Source: Staphylococcus cornubiensis
GTDB lineage: Bacteria > Bacillota > Bacilli > Staphylococcales > Staphylococcaceae
DNA: 64,000 bases
Assembly (NCBI RefSeq): GCF_900183575.1
Contig: NZ_FXUZ01000001.1
Coordinates: forward strand, 1-64,000
Reading direction: 5' to 3'
Positions 55,743 through 64,000 of this stretch are shown in pieces. A program made the position numbers and the translations under genes. The first letter of the stretch is position 1. Every line of letters begins with the position of its first letter. Under the pieces are notes generated by a model. That model did no database searches. It had not been told where the DNA came from and saw nothing but the letters and a program-made list of their open reading frames with translations.

Positions 55743-57170
55743 ATGCAAATATTTATGAATGGGTTTACGTGGTTTAGTAACAACATTTTATCTAAACCAG
55801 AATTTTTCATAGGCATCATTGTATTTATTGGTTACGCATTATTGAAAAAGAAACTTTATGAATGTTTTGCGGGCTTTATTAAGGCAACAGTGGGCTACAT
55901 GATTTTAACGGTAGGTGCTGGAGGATTAGTAGCAACTTTCCGACCGATTCTTGCAGGTTTAGGGGAACGTTTTGGTTTGAAAGCGGCTGTGATTGACCCT
56001 TACTTCGGTTTAAATGCGGTAGATGGTGCATTGAAATCGATTGGTTTAACGACGTCATACACGATGCTTGCGCTACTCGTCGGCTTTTTACTCAACATCG
56101 CTGTCGTATTGCTACGTAAGTTTACAAAAATTAGAACGTTATTTATTACTGGGCACGTGATGGTCCAACAAGCTTCAACAGTAACTTGGATTATTTTCTT
56201 AGCATTTCCAGAGTATCGTAACTTTGTAGGTGCAATTTTAGTCGGTATTATTGTAGGGCTTTATTGGGCTGTAGGTTCAAACTTAACTGTAGGTCCAACG
56301 CAACGTTTGACGAATCATTCAGGTTTTGCGATTGGTCACCAACAGATGTTTGCGATTTGGTTAGTGGACAAAATTGCGCCAAAAATCGGCAATAAAGAGA
56401 AGAACCTGGATAATATTAAACTGCCTAAATGGTTGTCTATTTTCCATGATAATATCGTTGCGACGGGGACATTAATGTTACTCTTCTTTGGTACAATTTT
56501 AGTCATTTTAGGTGAAGATTTCTTACGTCACTTAGATCCTAAAAAGTTTCCAGAGACGTTATCTTTTGCGACATATGTGATTTCAAGTTCACTATCGTTT
56601 GCAGTGTACCTTGCTATTTTAATGATGGGTGTACGGATGTTCGTTGCAGAATTAACGCAGTCTTTCCAAGGTATTTCGAACAAGATTTTACCAGGTTCAT
56701 TACCAGCTGTAGACTGTGCGGCATCTTACAACTTCACACCTCAAAATGCGATTCTATTTGGTTTTATTTTCGGCTCTATTGGACAATTTTTAACGATTCT
56801 CGGTTTACTCGTGTTCCATTCGCCAGTATTGATTATTACTGGATTCGTTCCTGTATTCTTTGACAATGCGACGATTGCAGTATTTGCCAATAAAGTCGGT
56901 GGTACAAGGGCAGCTATGATTTGTTCGTTTATATCCGGTATATGTCAAGTAGGCATAGGGGCGATTGCAGTCGTCATTTTCCAATTGTACAAATTTGGAG
57001 GATGGCACGGCAATATTGACTTTGAATTGATTTGGCCAGGCTTTGGTGCGTTGATGCAACATTTTGGTTTGATTGGTTATGTGGCGATTGTCATTATTTT
57101 ATTAATCATTCCACAATTACAATATCGTCGTGCAAAAGATAAAGCCGCATATGATACAGGTTTTGAATAA
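55743..57170 (+). CDS. ulaA: ascorbate PTS permease, EIIC
   Basis: A 475-residue membrane protein of the ascorbate-specific (AG) phosphotransferase class, with about ten membrane helices. Family features are PEFFIGIIVFIGYALLKKK near the start, TVGPTQRLTNHSGFAIGHQQ and GSLPAVDCAASYNFTPQNA. It imports and phosphorylates L-ascorbate together with UlaB and UlaC. AGGAGGG precedes the ATG, 27 bases after ulaG. Confidence 0.95.
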   Translation: MQIFMNGFTWFSNNILSKPEFFIGIIVFIGYALLKKKLYECFAGFIKATVGYMILTVGAGGLVATFRPILAGLGERFGLKAAVIDPYFGLNAVDGALKSIGLTTSYTMLALLVGFLLNIAVVLLRKFTKIRTLFITGHVMVQQASTVTWIIFLAFPEYRNFVGAILVGIIVGLYWAVGSNLTVGPTQRLTNHSGFAIGHQQMFAIWLVDKIAPKIGNKEKNLDNIKLPKWLSIFHDNIVATGTLMLLFFGTILVILGEDFLRHLDPKKFPETLSFATYVISSSLSFAVYLAILMMGVRMFVAELTQSFQGISNKILPGSLPAVDCAASYNFTPQNAILFGFIFGSIGQFLTILGLLVFHSPVLIITGFVPVFFDNATIAVFANKVGGTRAAMICSFISGICQVGIGAIAVVIFQLYKFGGWHGNIDFELIWPGFGALMQHFGLIGYVAIVIILLIIPQLQYRRAKDKAAYDTGFE

Positions 57171-57190
57171 GATGAAGAAATGAGGGAAAT

Positions 57191-57472
57191 ATGATGTTAA
57201 AAATTTTAGCAGCTTGTGGAAATGGTATGGGTAGTTCGATGGTCATTAAGATGAAAATTGAGAAATGTTTGCGTGAATTAAATGTGAGTGATTTTGTTGT
57301 CGATTATTGTAGTGTCGGCGAAGCGAAGTCCCAAGCAAGTAGCTACGATGTTGTATTTGCGAGTAAACATTTGATTCACGAGTTAGAAGGGCGTACTTCT
57401 AGCAAATTGCTCGGACTGGAAAATTTAATGGATGATAATGAAATTAAAGAGAATTTAAAAACTGTCATTTAA
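57191..57472 (+). CDS. ulaB: ascorbate PTS component EIIB
   Basis: A 93-residue EIIB domain. The phospho-acceptor Cys is in LAACGNGMGSSMVIKMK near the N-terminus. It receives phosphate from UlaC and passes it to ascorbate bound in UlaA. Two ATGs in tandem (57191, 57194) are both possible starts. Twenty bases from ulaA. Confidence 0.94.
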   Translation: MMLKILAACGNGMGSSMVIKMKIEKCLRELNVSDFVVDYCSVGEAKSQASSYDVVFASKHLIHELEGRTSSKLLGLENLMDDNEIKENLKTVI

Positions 57473-57481
57473 AGGTGATGT

Positions 57482-57952
57482 ATGATGTTATCGTTTAAAG
57501 AAAGCTTAATTACAGAAAATTCGATTTTGTTAAACCAACATGCAGACTCATGGGAAGAAGCGGTGCGTATTGCTACACGTCCATTAGTTGAAAGTGAAGC
57601 GGTGAAGCCAGAATATGTTGATGCGATTATTAAAAGTACACATCATTATGGTCCTTATTACTTATTAATGGAAGGCATGGCTATGCCACATGCACGACCT
57701 GAAGATGGCGTGAATAGAAATGCCTTCTCATTGGTGACATTTGATACACCGATTCCATTTTCTGATGGTAAGCCTGCACAAGTCTTTGTCGTACTTGCAG
57801 CCACATCTGCAGAAATTCACACGAGTATTGCGATACCTCAAATTGTCGCGGTTTTTGAAATTGAAAACATCATTGAAAAATTAACTTCGGCAACATCGGT
57901 AGAGGACGTATTAACCATTATTGATCATGCCGACATGAGTCAGTATATATAA
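57482..57952 (+). CDS. ulaC: ascorbate PTS component EIIA
   Basis: A 156-residue EIIA of the mannitol/fructose/ascorbate type. The phospho-His is in GMAMPHARPEDGVNRN (about 70). The usual Ser/Thr-rich C-terminal part includes DVLTIIDHADMSQYI. It accepts phosphate from HPr. It lies ten bases after ulaB. Confidence 0.94.
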   Translation: MMLSFKESLITENSILLNQHADSWEEAVRIATRPLVESEAVKPEYVDAIIKSTHHYGPYYLLMEGMAMPHARPEDGVNRNAFSLVTFDTPIPFSDGKPAQVFVVLAATSAEIHTSIAIPQIVAVFEIENIIEKLTSATSVEDVLTIIDHADMSQYI

Positions 57953-57968
57953 AATTGGAGGTCTAGCC

Positions 57969-58607
57969 ATGGGATTACCGTTATTACAAATTGCTTTAGA
58001 TAATCAAAATATTCCAGATGCGATTACAACGATTCAGGAACTCGGTGATGTCGTTGATGTTGTGGAAGTGGGAACGATTTTATGTTTACAAGAAGGAAAG
58101 TCAGCAATTGAAGTGATGCGTGCGCTTTATCCGGATAAATGTATCTTAGCCGATACGAAATGTGCAGATGCAGGTAAAACAGTTGCTCAAAACTGTAAAG
58201 ATGCAGGCGCAAACTGGATGACTGTTATTTGTTCAGCAACGTTACCGACAATGGTTGCTGCAAGAAAAGTGATGGATGATTTACAAGTTGAACTTTACGG
58301 AGATTGGACGTTTGAGCAAGCGCAACAATGGTTGGACAATGATATTCAACAAGTCGTCTACCATCAAAGTAGAGATGCATTGTTAGCAGGTGAAACTTGG
58401 TCGGATACAGACTTAGATAAAATTCGTAAACTGATTGAGATGGGCTTTAAAGTGTCTGTCACAGGTGGTTTAGAGCTTGATACGATTGAAAAGTTTAAAG
58501 GCTTGGATGTTTATGCATTTATCGCGGGTCGCAGTTTAAGGGAAGCAGCCTCACCACATCAAGCGGCATTGGACTTTAAAGCGGAAATTCAAAGGGTGTT
58601 TGGTTAA
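57969..58607 (+). CDS. ulaD: 3-keto-L-gulonate-6-phosphate decarboxylase
   Basis: A 212-residue member of the OMP decarboxylase superfamily. It converts 3-keto-L-gulonate-6-phosphate to L-xylulose-5-phosphate and CO2. Diagnostic residues are VEVGTILCLQEG, the Asp-x-Lys of ILADTKCADAGK and phosphate-binding SVTGGLELDTI with IAGRSLREA. GGAGG precedes the ATG. Its last codon is directly followed by the start of ulaE. Confidence 0.95.
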   Translation: MGLPLLQIALDNQNIPDAITTIQELGDVVDVVEVGTILCLQEGKSAIEVMRALYPDKCILADTKCADAGKTVAQNCKDAGANWMTVICSATLPTMVAARKVMDDLQVELYGDWTFEQAQQWLDNDIQQVVYHQSRDALLAGETWSDTDLDKIRKLIEMGFKVSVTGGLELDTIEKFKGLDVYAFIAGRSLREAASPHQAALDFKAEIQRVFG

Positions 58608-59471
58608 ATGATTTATTTAGGTATCTATGAAAAAGCATTACCCAACGAAGTCGACGTTGAAACGCAATTAAAAATGGCTGCGGACTTAGGCTTCCAATTT
58701 TATGAGTTATCGATTGATGAAACAGATGAACGTTTGGCACGTCTAGACTGGGGACAAGACAGAATTAAATCAATAGTAAATGCACAACTCGACACAGGGG
58801 TTGCTATTCAAAGTATGTGTCTAAGTGGCCATCGCCGTTTTCCATTTGGTTCAGCCGATCCAATGAAAAGAGAAGAAGCGATGCGCATCATGAAAAAAGC
58901 CGTTCATTTAGCACATCAACTCGGTATTCGTGTGATTCAGTTAGCAGGCTATGATGTATATTATGAAACAAAAACAGCAGCATCAAGACAATACTTTATT
59001 GAAGGTGTTCGCGAAGCATTAAATATTGCTGCAGAAAAGCAAATTATACTCGCAATCGAAATTATGGATGATCCTTTTATGTCGAGTTTAACGAAATATA
59101 TGGCTATTAAAGAAGAAATTCAACATCCTTTATTGAAAGTGTACCCAGATATCGGTAATTTGTCAGCTTGGCCTGAAAACAATGTGAAGGAAGAATTGAC
59201 ATTGGCGGCTCAAGAAATTGTGGCGGTTCATTTAAAAGATACACATGCAGTGACCGATACTTTCGAAGGCCAGTTTAAAAATGTGCCTTTTGGAGAAGGA
59301 TGTGTCGATTTTGTGAATGCATTTCGTGATTTAGATGCATTAAATTATCGTGGTCCATTTTTAATTGAGATGTGGTCAGAAAATGCTACTAACCCGCTAG
59401 CCGAAGTTCAAAAAGCTAAAAACTTTATTATGGAACAATTAAAAGAGAGTGGTGCATATCAACATGAATGA
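58608..59471 (+). CDS. ulaE: L-xylulose-5-phosphate 3-epimerase
   Basis: A 287-residue TIM-barrel epimerase (UlaE/SgbU type) that converts L-xylulose-5-phosphate to L-ribulose-5-phosphate. Metal ligands are placed in AIEIMDDPFM, YPDIGNLSAW and VAVHLKDTHAV, and the C-terminal Glu is in FLIEMWSEN. The start adjoins the ulaD stop. It overlaps ulaF by 8 bases. Confidence 0.95.
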   Translation: MIYLGIYEKALPNEVDVETQLKMAADLGFQFYELSIDETDERLARLDWGQDRIKSIVNAQLDTGVAIQSMCLSGHRRFPFGSADPMKREEAMRIMKKAVHLAHQLGIRVIQLAGYDVYYETKTAASRQYFIEGVREALNIAAEKQIILAIEIMDDPFMSSLTKYMAIKEEIQHPLLKVYPDIGNLSAWPENNVKEELTLAAQEIVAVHLKDTHAVTDTFEGQFKNVPFGEGCVDFVNAFRDLDALNYRGPFLIEMWSENATNPLAEVQKAKNFIMEQLKESGAYQHE

Positions 59472-60159
59472 TGCAATTTTAAAACAACATGTTTATGAAG
59501 CGAATATGCAATTACCTAAAAATAATTTGGTAAAATTGACTTGGGGAAATGTAAGTGTGATTGACCGTGAAAAAGGCGTCATTTGTATTAAACCAAGTGG
59601 TGTACCATATAAAAAAATGCGACCTGAAGATATGGTGATAACAGATTTAGATGGAAACCCTTTTGACAATCAATTAAAACCGTCGTCAGATTTGGCTACA
59701 CATGTCTACTTATATCAACATATGGAGAACATTCAAAGTATTGTCCATACACATTCGCTACATGCAGTGGCATATGCACAAGCGGGACGAGATATTCCTG
59801 CTTACGGCACAACACATGCAGATACTTTCTATGGGCCTGTACCTTGTACAAGAAGTTTGACTGAAGAAGAAGTAGCGACGGATTATGAGTTGAATACAGG
59901 TAAAGTCATTGTCGAAACATTTCAAGAAAAGCAGATTGATCCGACAGCGATACCTGCAGTGATTGTGAATCAACATGGTCCATTTATTTTTGGTTCATCT
60001 TTAAAGAAAGCGGTAGAACATACCATTATATTAGAAGAAGTTGCTGAAATGGCAATGAAATCAGAAGCATTAAAGAAAGATCTTGGTGAAATAGATGCAT
60101 TTCTATTAGACAAGCATTATTTTAGAAAACACGGTTCAACTGCTTATTACGGGCAGTAA
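59464..60159 (+). CDS. ulaF: L-ribulose-5-phosphate 4-epimerase
   Basis: A 231-residue class II aldolase-fold epimerase that yields D-xylulose-5-phosphate for the pentose phosphate pathway. The zinc-binding motif is VHTHSLHAVAYAQAG, with a third His in NQHGPFIFG. LTWGNVSVIDREKGVICIKPSGV at the N-terminus is typical. It could be labelled araD, but the context makes ulaF the better name. ATG 59464 is chosen inside the end of ulaE. Confidence 0.94.
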   Translation: MNDAILKQHVYEANMQLPKNNLVKLTWGNVSVIDREKGVICIKPSGVPYKKMRPEDMVITDLDGNPFDNQLKPSSDLATHVYLYQHMENIQSIVHTHSLHAVAYAQAGRDIPAYGTTHADTFYGPVPCTRSLTEEEVATDYELNTGKVIVETFQEKQIDPTAIPAVIVNQHGPFIFGSSLKKAVEHTIILEEVAEMAMKSEALKKDLGEIDAFLLDKHYFRKHGSTAYYGQ

Positions 60160-60223
60160 AGCACTTAAGTCATTCCTTTTCACATTTAAAGTCTGATTGA
60201 TATTGAAGGAAGTGTGATTTCTG

Positions 60224-61858
60224 ATGGTTGATTTCGATAAAAAATTGTTGTGTTTTTTAGATTACTTTAAAAAGCGACAAAAATTTAAAAGTGTAAGTCA
60301 AACTGCGAAGGCCATTGGTGTGTCGCGGCGGATGATTTATTACTATATCAACAAATTGAATGACATTTTAAAGTTGTCAAGCATGTCCCCGATATCAAAA
60401 GATGATGAAGGATACTTTTATATCGAACCGTTACAAGCAACAGTCATTGAAACTTATTTTCATCATAAAGCATCCACGACAAATTATATTTTTAAGAGGG
60501 AAGAGCGAATTATTTTGATAGCATCCGCTATTTTGTTAAGTCAGAAAGTGCTCAGAGTGAAAACGTTTGAAGACTATTTTGATGTGAGCAAAAATACAGT
60601 CATTAGCGACCTAAATGAAGTGAAAAAATGGTTGGCGCGCTATCAAATCCCTCTTTTAAATGATAAAAAACAAGGGTACTATGTGGATACAGTGGTTAAT
60701 TTTGAACGTAATGTGATTTATGAAATGATTAAAATGATAGAAATTGAAGATTTTCATGCCTTATTTGAAAGTTTGCTCACATTTAATCAAGAGGCTTGTT
60801 TGATTCACCAGTATCAGTCATTTGAATATGAATTTTATCGCGCATTTGATCAGTATGAACATATGTTACATAAAAAAATATCACTATCCAATAAACGCAT
60901 TTTATGTCGCTGTTTATTTTTAACTTTAATCTTTCATTCTGAGCGACCTATTGCATTGGAAAATCATCAGCGACAAATGATAGAGAAACGTTTAGAATAT
61001 TATATTAGTCAACAGTTAGTCGAAAAGTTGAAAGATAATATGCCAACGATATCGATCGAAGTGCATTTTATTGCGATACAACTGCTCTGTATTAGTAAAG
61101 ACTATGATTTTTATTATGACAGTGAGAGTTTTAAAGATTTGATGTGTATTAGTGAAATGTTTATTGATGCATTTGAACGTCAAACGGATATTCATTTTAA
61201 CGATAGGGCGGTATTTATCGAGCTGATTCAGACGTTGATGAAGGTGGTCTATTACAGGCAATTTTTTGGTTATGCCGATCGTTGTAATGTGTTGGGAGAG
61301 GCTGACAAGGAAATTATGAATTGGTCAAAATTGACGGCACAAATTATGGAACAACTGTCACAAACTGAACAATTTCAACAAAAGTTTAAGCGGCCATTAA
61401 GTGTATCTGATTTATCGGAGTTTGCGTATGCGATTCAATCGTTATATGTTGAACATCAAACACCTGAACATCATATGGATATTATCGTTGTGACGAATAT
61501 TTCAAAAGTGGAACAACGCATATTGTATACAAAATTGAACGACTTGTTGCCTATTGGACATTTTCACGGTCCTTATTCAGAACGTGAGGCAACTTTATTA
61601 TCTCAAAATTTTGATTTATGCATTACTACTTCTACGTATTACAATCATCCGAATTGCCAAACGATACATATCCATAAATATTTGACTTTAAAAGATTATG
61701 AGACGCTTTATCAGTTGAAACAATACCGATTATCATTACAACAACGTAAATCTGAAATATTTCAAATTATCGATAATGAACAGTTGTCGAAAGAGGAAAA
61801 ATTTAAATATATTGAGCAGTTATACGAAACGAAAATGCGATTACAAAAGGAAATGTAG
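60224..61858 (+). CDS. BglG/Mga-like PRD transcription regulator of the ula operon
   Basis: A 544-residue regulator. It starts with two helix-turn-helix segments (QTAKAIGVSRRMIYYYINKL and DVSKNTVISDLNEVKKWLA). They are followed by a helical PRD-like region (about 170-390) and an EIIB-like C-terminal part (MDIIVVTNISKVEQRILYTKL). No EIIA domain is present, so it is shorter than the usual 650-700-residue UlaR/MtlR-type activators. It lies 64 bases after ulaF without an intervening terminator, so it probably senses ascorbate flux through UlaB or UlaC. Direct evidence is lacking. Confidence 0.82.
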   Translation: MVDFDKKLLCFLDYFKKRQKFKSVSQTAKAIGVSRRMIYYYINKLNDILKLSSMSPISKDDEGYFYIEPLQATVIETYFHHKASTTNYIFKREERIILIASAILLSQKVLRVKTFEDYFDVSKNTVISDLNEVKKWLARYQIPLLNDKKQGYYVDTVVNFERNVIYEMIKMIEIEDFHALFESLLTFNQEACLIHQYQSFEYEFYRAFDQYEHMLHKKISLSNKRILCRCLFLTLIFHSERPIALENHQRQMIEKRLEYYISQQLVEKLKDNMPTISIEVHFIAIQLLCISKDYDFYYDSESFKDLMCISEMFIDAFERQTDIHFNDRAVFIELIQTLMKVVYYRQFFGYADRCNVLGEADKEIMNWSKLTAQIMEQLSQTEQFQQKFKRPLSVSDLSEFAYAIQSLYVEHQTPEHHMDIIVVTNISKVEQRILYTKLNDLLPIGHFHGPYSEREATLLSQNFDLCITTSTYYNHPNCQTIHIHKYLTLKDYETLYQLKQYRLSLQQRKSEIFQIIDNEQLSKEEKFKYIEQLYETKMRLQKEM

Positions 61859-61899
61859 TAATTGTGTGAAACAACTAAATGATGTTGATTTGAAGTGTG

Positions 61900-61941
61900 A
61901 ACAACGACTTTACCGAAAAGTGAAGTTTCGTTGTTTTTTTA
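61900..61941 (+). terminator. terminator of the ula operon and regulator
   Basis: AACAACGACTTTAC with GTGAAGTTTCGTTGTT, followed by T residues. Confidence 0.8.
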
Positions 61942-62033
61942 TGTTGAATGGGATGGGCGTTTTTATACGATGCAAGTTTATGTGATAAGGTCTATAATAG
62001 ATATAATGAATCTTTGTTTTTGGGGGGACACAT

Positions 62034-63434
62034 ATGGAACACTGGCTCGTTCAACAGGCCAAACAGCATCCAGACAAAATTGCAATACAAACACTTAACG
62101 AGGCCATCACATTTAAAACATTATTGGATCGTGCAACATTAAAAGGGGCACAGTTACAACAGTTACAACGTGGACGTCTCGGTTTATATTTAAATAATTC
62201 TTTAGAAGCAGCTATTTTAATTCATGCGGCTTGGTTATACGATATTGAAATCGCGCTCATTAATAATCGTTTGACAGCGTTTGAAATTGATCGACAAATG
62301 GCCTCTATTGGCGTTGATTTGATTGTGAGTACAGCGCATCAAACGCTAGACACTTCAATACGTGTCATACAGTCAGACGATTTAGAAATGCCGACTACAG
62401 ATCCTGGTTTTTCAGTCGATATGTATGAATTTCATGAGCAACATATTGCTTCGATTATGTTCACTTCAGGTACGACTGGCCCTCAAAAAGCGGTGCCACA
62501 AACATTCGAAAACCATCGTATGAGTGCGGCATCGTGCAAAGAAAGTCTCGGTTTTTCGCATAATTCGAAATGGCTTGCGGTCTTACCGATTTATCATATT
62601 TCCGGATTGAGTATCTTATTAAGAAGTGTACAGTATGGTTTTACCGTCTTCTTACTCGAAAAATTTAACACAACAACAGTGATGGAACTGTTTCAAACTG
62701 AAGGCATTACACACGTCTCTTTAGTGCCGATTACATTAATGCGACTCATGGAACAAGGACTTAACCATCCTTACCATTTGGAGAAGATTTTGTTAGGAGG
62801 TGCGAAACTCGACGGGCAATTTATTCGTCAAGCACTAGACCGTCACCTACCGATATATAATTCATTTGGTATGACGGAAACATGTTCGCAATTTTTAACT
62901 GCTGATCCGACCATGTTACAACAAAATCCAAATACTGTAGGGCGTGCAAGTTCAGAAATTGCGCTCAAAGTTGTCTCACCCGATGCCAATGGTCACGGTG
63001 AACTTTATGTTAAAGGGGGCAACGTGATGAAAGGCTATTTATATCCTGAAAATATGGACAATGTTTTCGATGAGGAAGGCTATTTCAAAACTGGAGATAT
63101 TGCAAGTGTGGATGATCAAGGAGACGTCGTTATCTATGATCGTCGTAAAGATTTGATTATTAGTGGTGGAGAAAATATTTATCCTTACGAAATTGAGTCT
63201 GTCGCTAAGTCTCACCCTAATATTGCTGATGCGATGTGTACGGCTGTTGCGGATACGGCATGGGGTCAACGTCCCATCTTGTATGTCGTCGCACGTCAAT
63301 GGGTGACGGATATTGAGTCATTTCTTGAAGCGCGTTTAGCCAAATACAAGTTACCTGTGCACATTTATTTTGTTGAGGCTCTACCTTATACGAGCACTGG
63401 AAAGCTCCAGCGACGGATGTTAAATGAGGGATAG
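62034..63434 (+). CDS. menE: o-succinylbenzoate-CoA ligase
   Basis: A 466-residue adenylate-forming enzyme. It activates o-succinylbenzoate with ATP and coenzyme A for menaquinone synthesis. Motifs: P-loop MFTSGTTGPQKAVPQT (about 142-157), NSFGMTETCSQF (about 281-292), GYFKTGDIASV, and the C-terminal lysine in PYTSTGKLQRRML. GGGGGG lies before the ATG. menC follows three bases after its stop, so both belong to one operon. Confidence 0.94.
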   Translation: MEHWLVQQAKQHPDKIAIQTLNEAITFKTLLDRATLKGAQLQQLQRGRLGLYLNNSLEAAILIHAAWLYDIEIALINNRLTAFEIDRQMASIGVDLIVSTAHQTLDTSIRVIQSDDLEMPTTDPGFSVDMYEFHEQHIASIMFTSGTTGPQKAVPQTFENHRMSAASCKESLGFSHNSKWLAVLPIYHISGLSILLRSVQYGFTVFLLEKFNTTTVMELFQTEGITHVSLVPITLMRLMEQGLNHPYHLEKILLGGAKLDGQFIRQALDRHLPIYNSFGMTETCSQFLTADPTMLQQNPNTVGRASSEIALKVVSPDANGHGELYVKGGNVMKGYLYPENMDNVFDEEGYFKTGDIASVDDQGDVVIYDRRKDLIISGGENIYPYEIESVAKSHPNIADAMCTAVADTAWGQRPILYVVARQWVTDIESFLEARLAKYKLPVHIYFVEALPYTSTGKLQRRMLNEG

Positions 63435-63437
63435 CGA

Positions 63438-64000
63438 TGCAATTAATAGACATGCAATTTTATTTTTATGAACCAGCTTTTATTCATCCGATTCAAACGC
63501 CGAAAGTACAGATGACGCATCGTAAAACATTATTTGTGAAATGGACAGATGACAAGGGGCAGACATGGTTTGGAGAGTGTAATGCGTTTGACACAGCTTG
63601 GTATCATGATGAGACGATTTCCGATGTAATCAATGTATTAAAATCATGGTTTGAAAAGGTGCGCGGGGTAGAGATGACGTCTTATGAAGCAGCACAACAA
63701 TGTGTAGCAACGTTAGACCCTTATCCAGCTGCACGTGCGACGGTAATCATGGCATTATATCAAATGTTTCACAACCTTGAATCCTTTCATGTGCCGATGA
63801 CATTGACAATTAATGGGGACTTTACCCAACGGATGATGCGCGTCGATGGTGTCGGTCGTATTAAAATTAAATGGACGTCACAAGTTATGGAACAAGTTCA
63901 AATGTTAGCGACGATGTATCCCGATATTCCAATTTCTACCGATGCGAATCAGACGTTAACAATGGCGGATATTGTGACGTTAAAGCGATTAAAACCATAT
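63438..64000 (+). CDS. menC: o-succinylbenzoate synthase, 5' part (runs off the window)
   Basis: The first 187 codons of an enolase-superfamily enzyme that dehydrates SHCHC to o-succinylbenzoate. ECNAFDTAWYHDETI is typical. The Lys pair KIKW (in GRIKIKW) and the metal-binding Asp of STDANQTL are visible. It is cut by the window end. GAGGGAT precedes the ATG. Confidence 0.93.

Overview
The window is low-G+C Gram-positive DNA from a Staphylococcus chromosome, most likely of the S. intermedius/pseudintermedius/delphini group. The evidence is a staphylococcal rRNA/tRNA array with non-proteogenic tRNA-Gly genes, Spl-type secreted serine proteases, a bicomponent LukS/LukF leukocidin, and a core gene order (airSR, xdrA, yheBA, yhaONM, prsA, hpr, hit, ecsAB, traP, hemEHY) that I recall from S. 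aureus. The species call is an inference; no search was run.

Layout. 1-2430: the 3' end of a 23S rRNA, a 5S rRNA and 24 tRNA genes, ending in a terminator. 2.9-4.4 kb: two tandem Spl-like serine protease genes. 4.9-8.3 kb: a PfoR-like EIIC membrane protein and a two-gene amino-acid ABC importer whose binding protein and permease are fused. 8.5-18.8 kb: tRNA modification (queG-trmL), a NagB-like protein, small proteins, fumarase and polyphosphate metabolism (fumC-ppx-ppk), and a convergent pseudouridine synthase. 19-23.2 kb: the AirSR redox two-component system, a cation-efflux protein and a dicarboxylate/glutamate symporter. 23.3-24.6 kb: a decayed accessory patch with a broken Panacea/SocA gene, an orphan polymorphic-toxin tail with a probable immunity gene, and an M23 peptidase tail. 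25.2-44.4 kb: core genes for regulation (xdrA, hpr), nucleases (yhaO, yhaN, yhaM), secretion (prsA, ecsAB) and heme synthesis (hemE, hemH, hemY), broken by an MFS pseudogene and a non-coding repeat patch at 39.4-40.2 kb.

45.3-53.9 kb is the most unusual part. A probable small RNA has a promoter spacer that is a perfect DtxR/MntR-like palindrome, and its terminator loop carries an anti-Shine-Dalgarno sequence. A second tRNA cluster of nine genes follows. Beyond tRNA-Ser come regularly spaced repeats resembling integrase arm sites, then a SprG-like type I toxin module, a cassette of two tiny peptides with an ABC exporter and an Msr/Vga-like ABC-F ribosome-protection protein, and the lukS-lukF genes on the opposite strand. 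This looks like an accessory island next to a tRNA gene.

54-61.9 kb: a phosphohistidine-type phosphatase and the complete L-ascorbate utilisation operon (ulaG-A-B-C-D-E-F) with its PRD-type regulator and a near-consensus cre site before the first gene. The window ends in menE and a truncated menC of menaquinone synthesis.

Boundaries come from reading the sequence and supplied translations. All family assignments rest on recognised motifs and remembered homologues and have not been verified by alignment.
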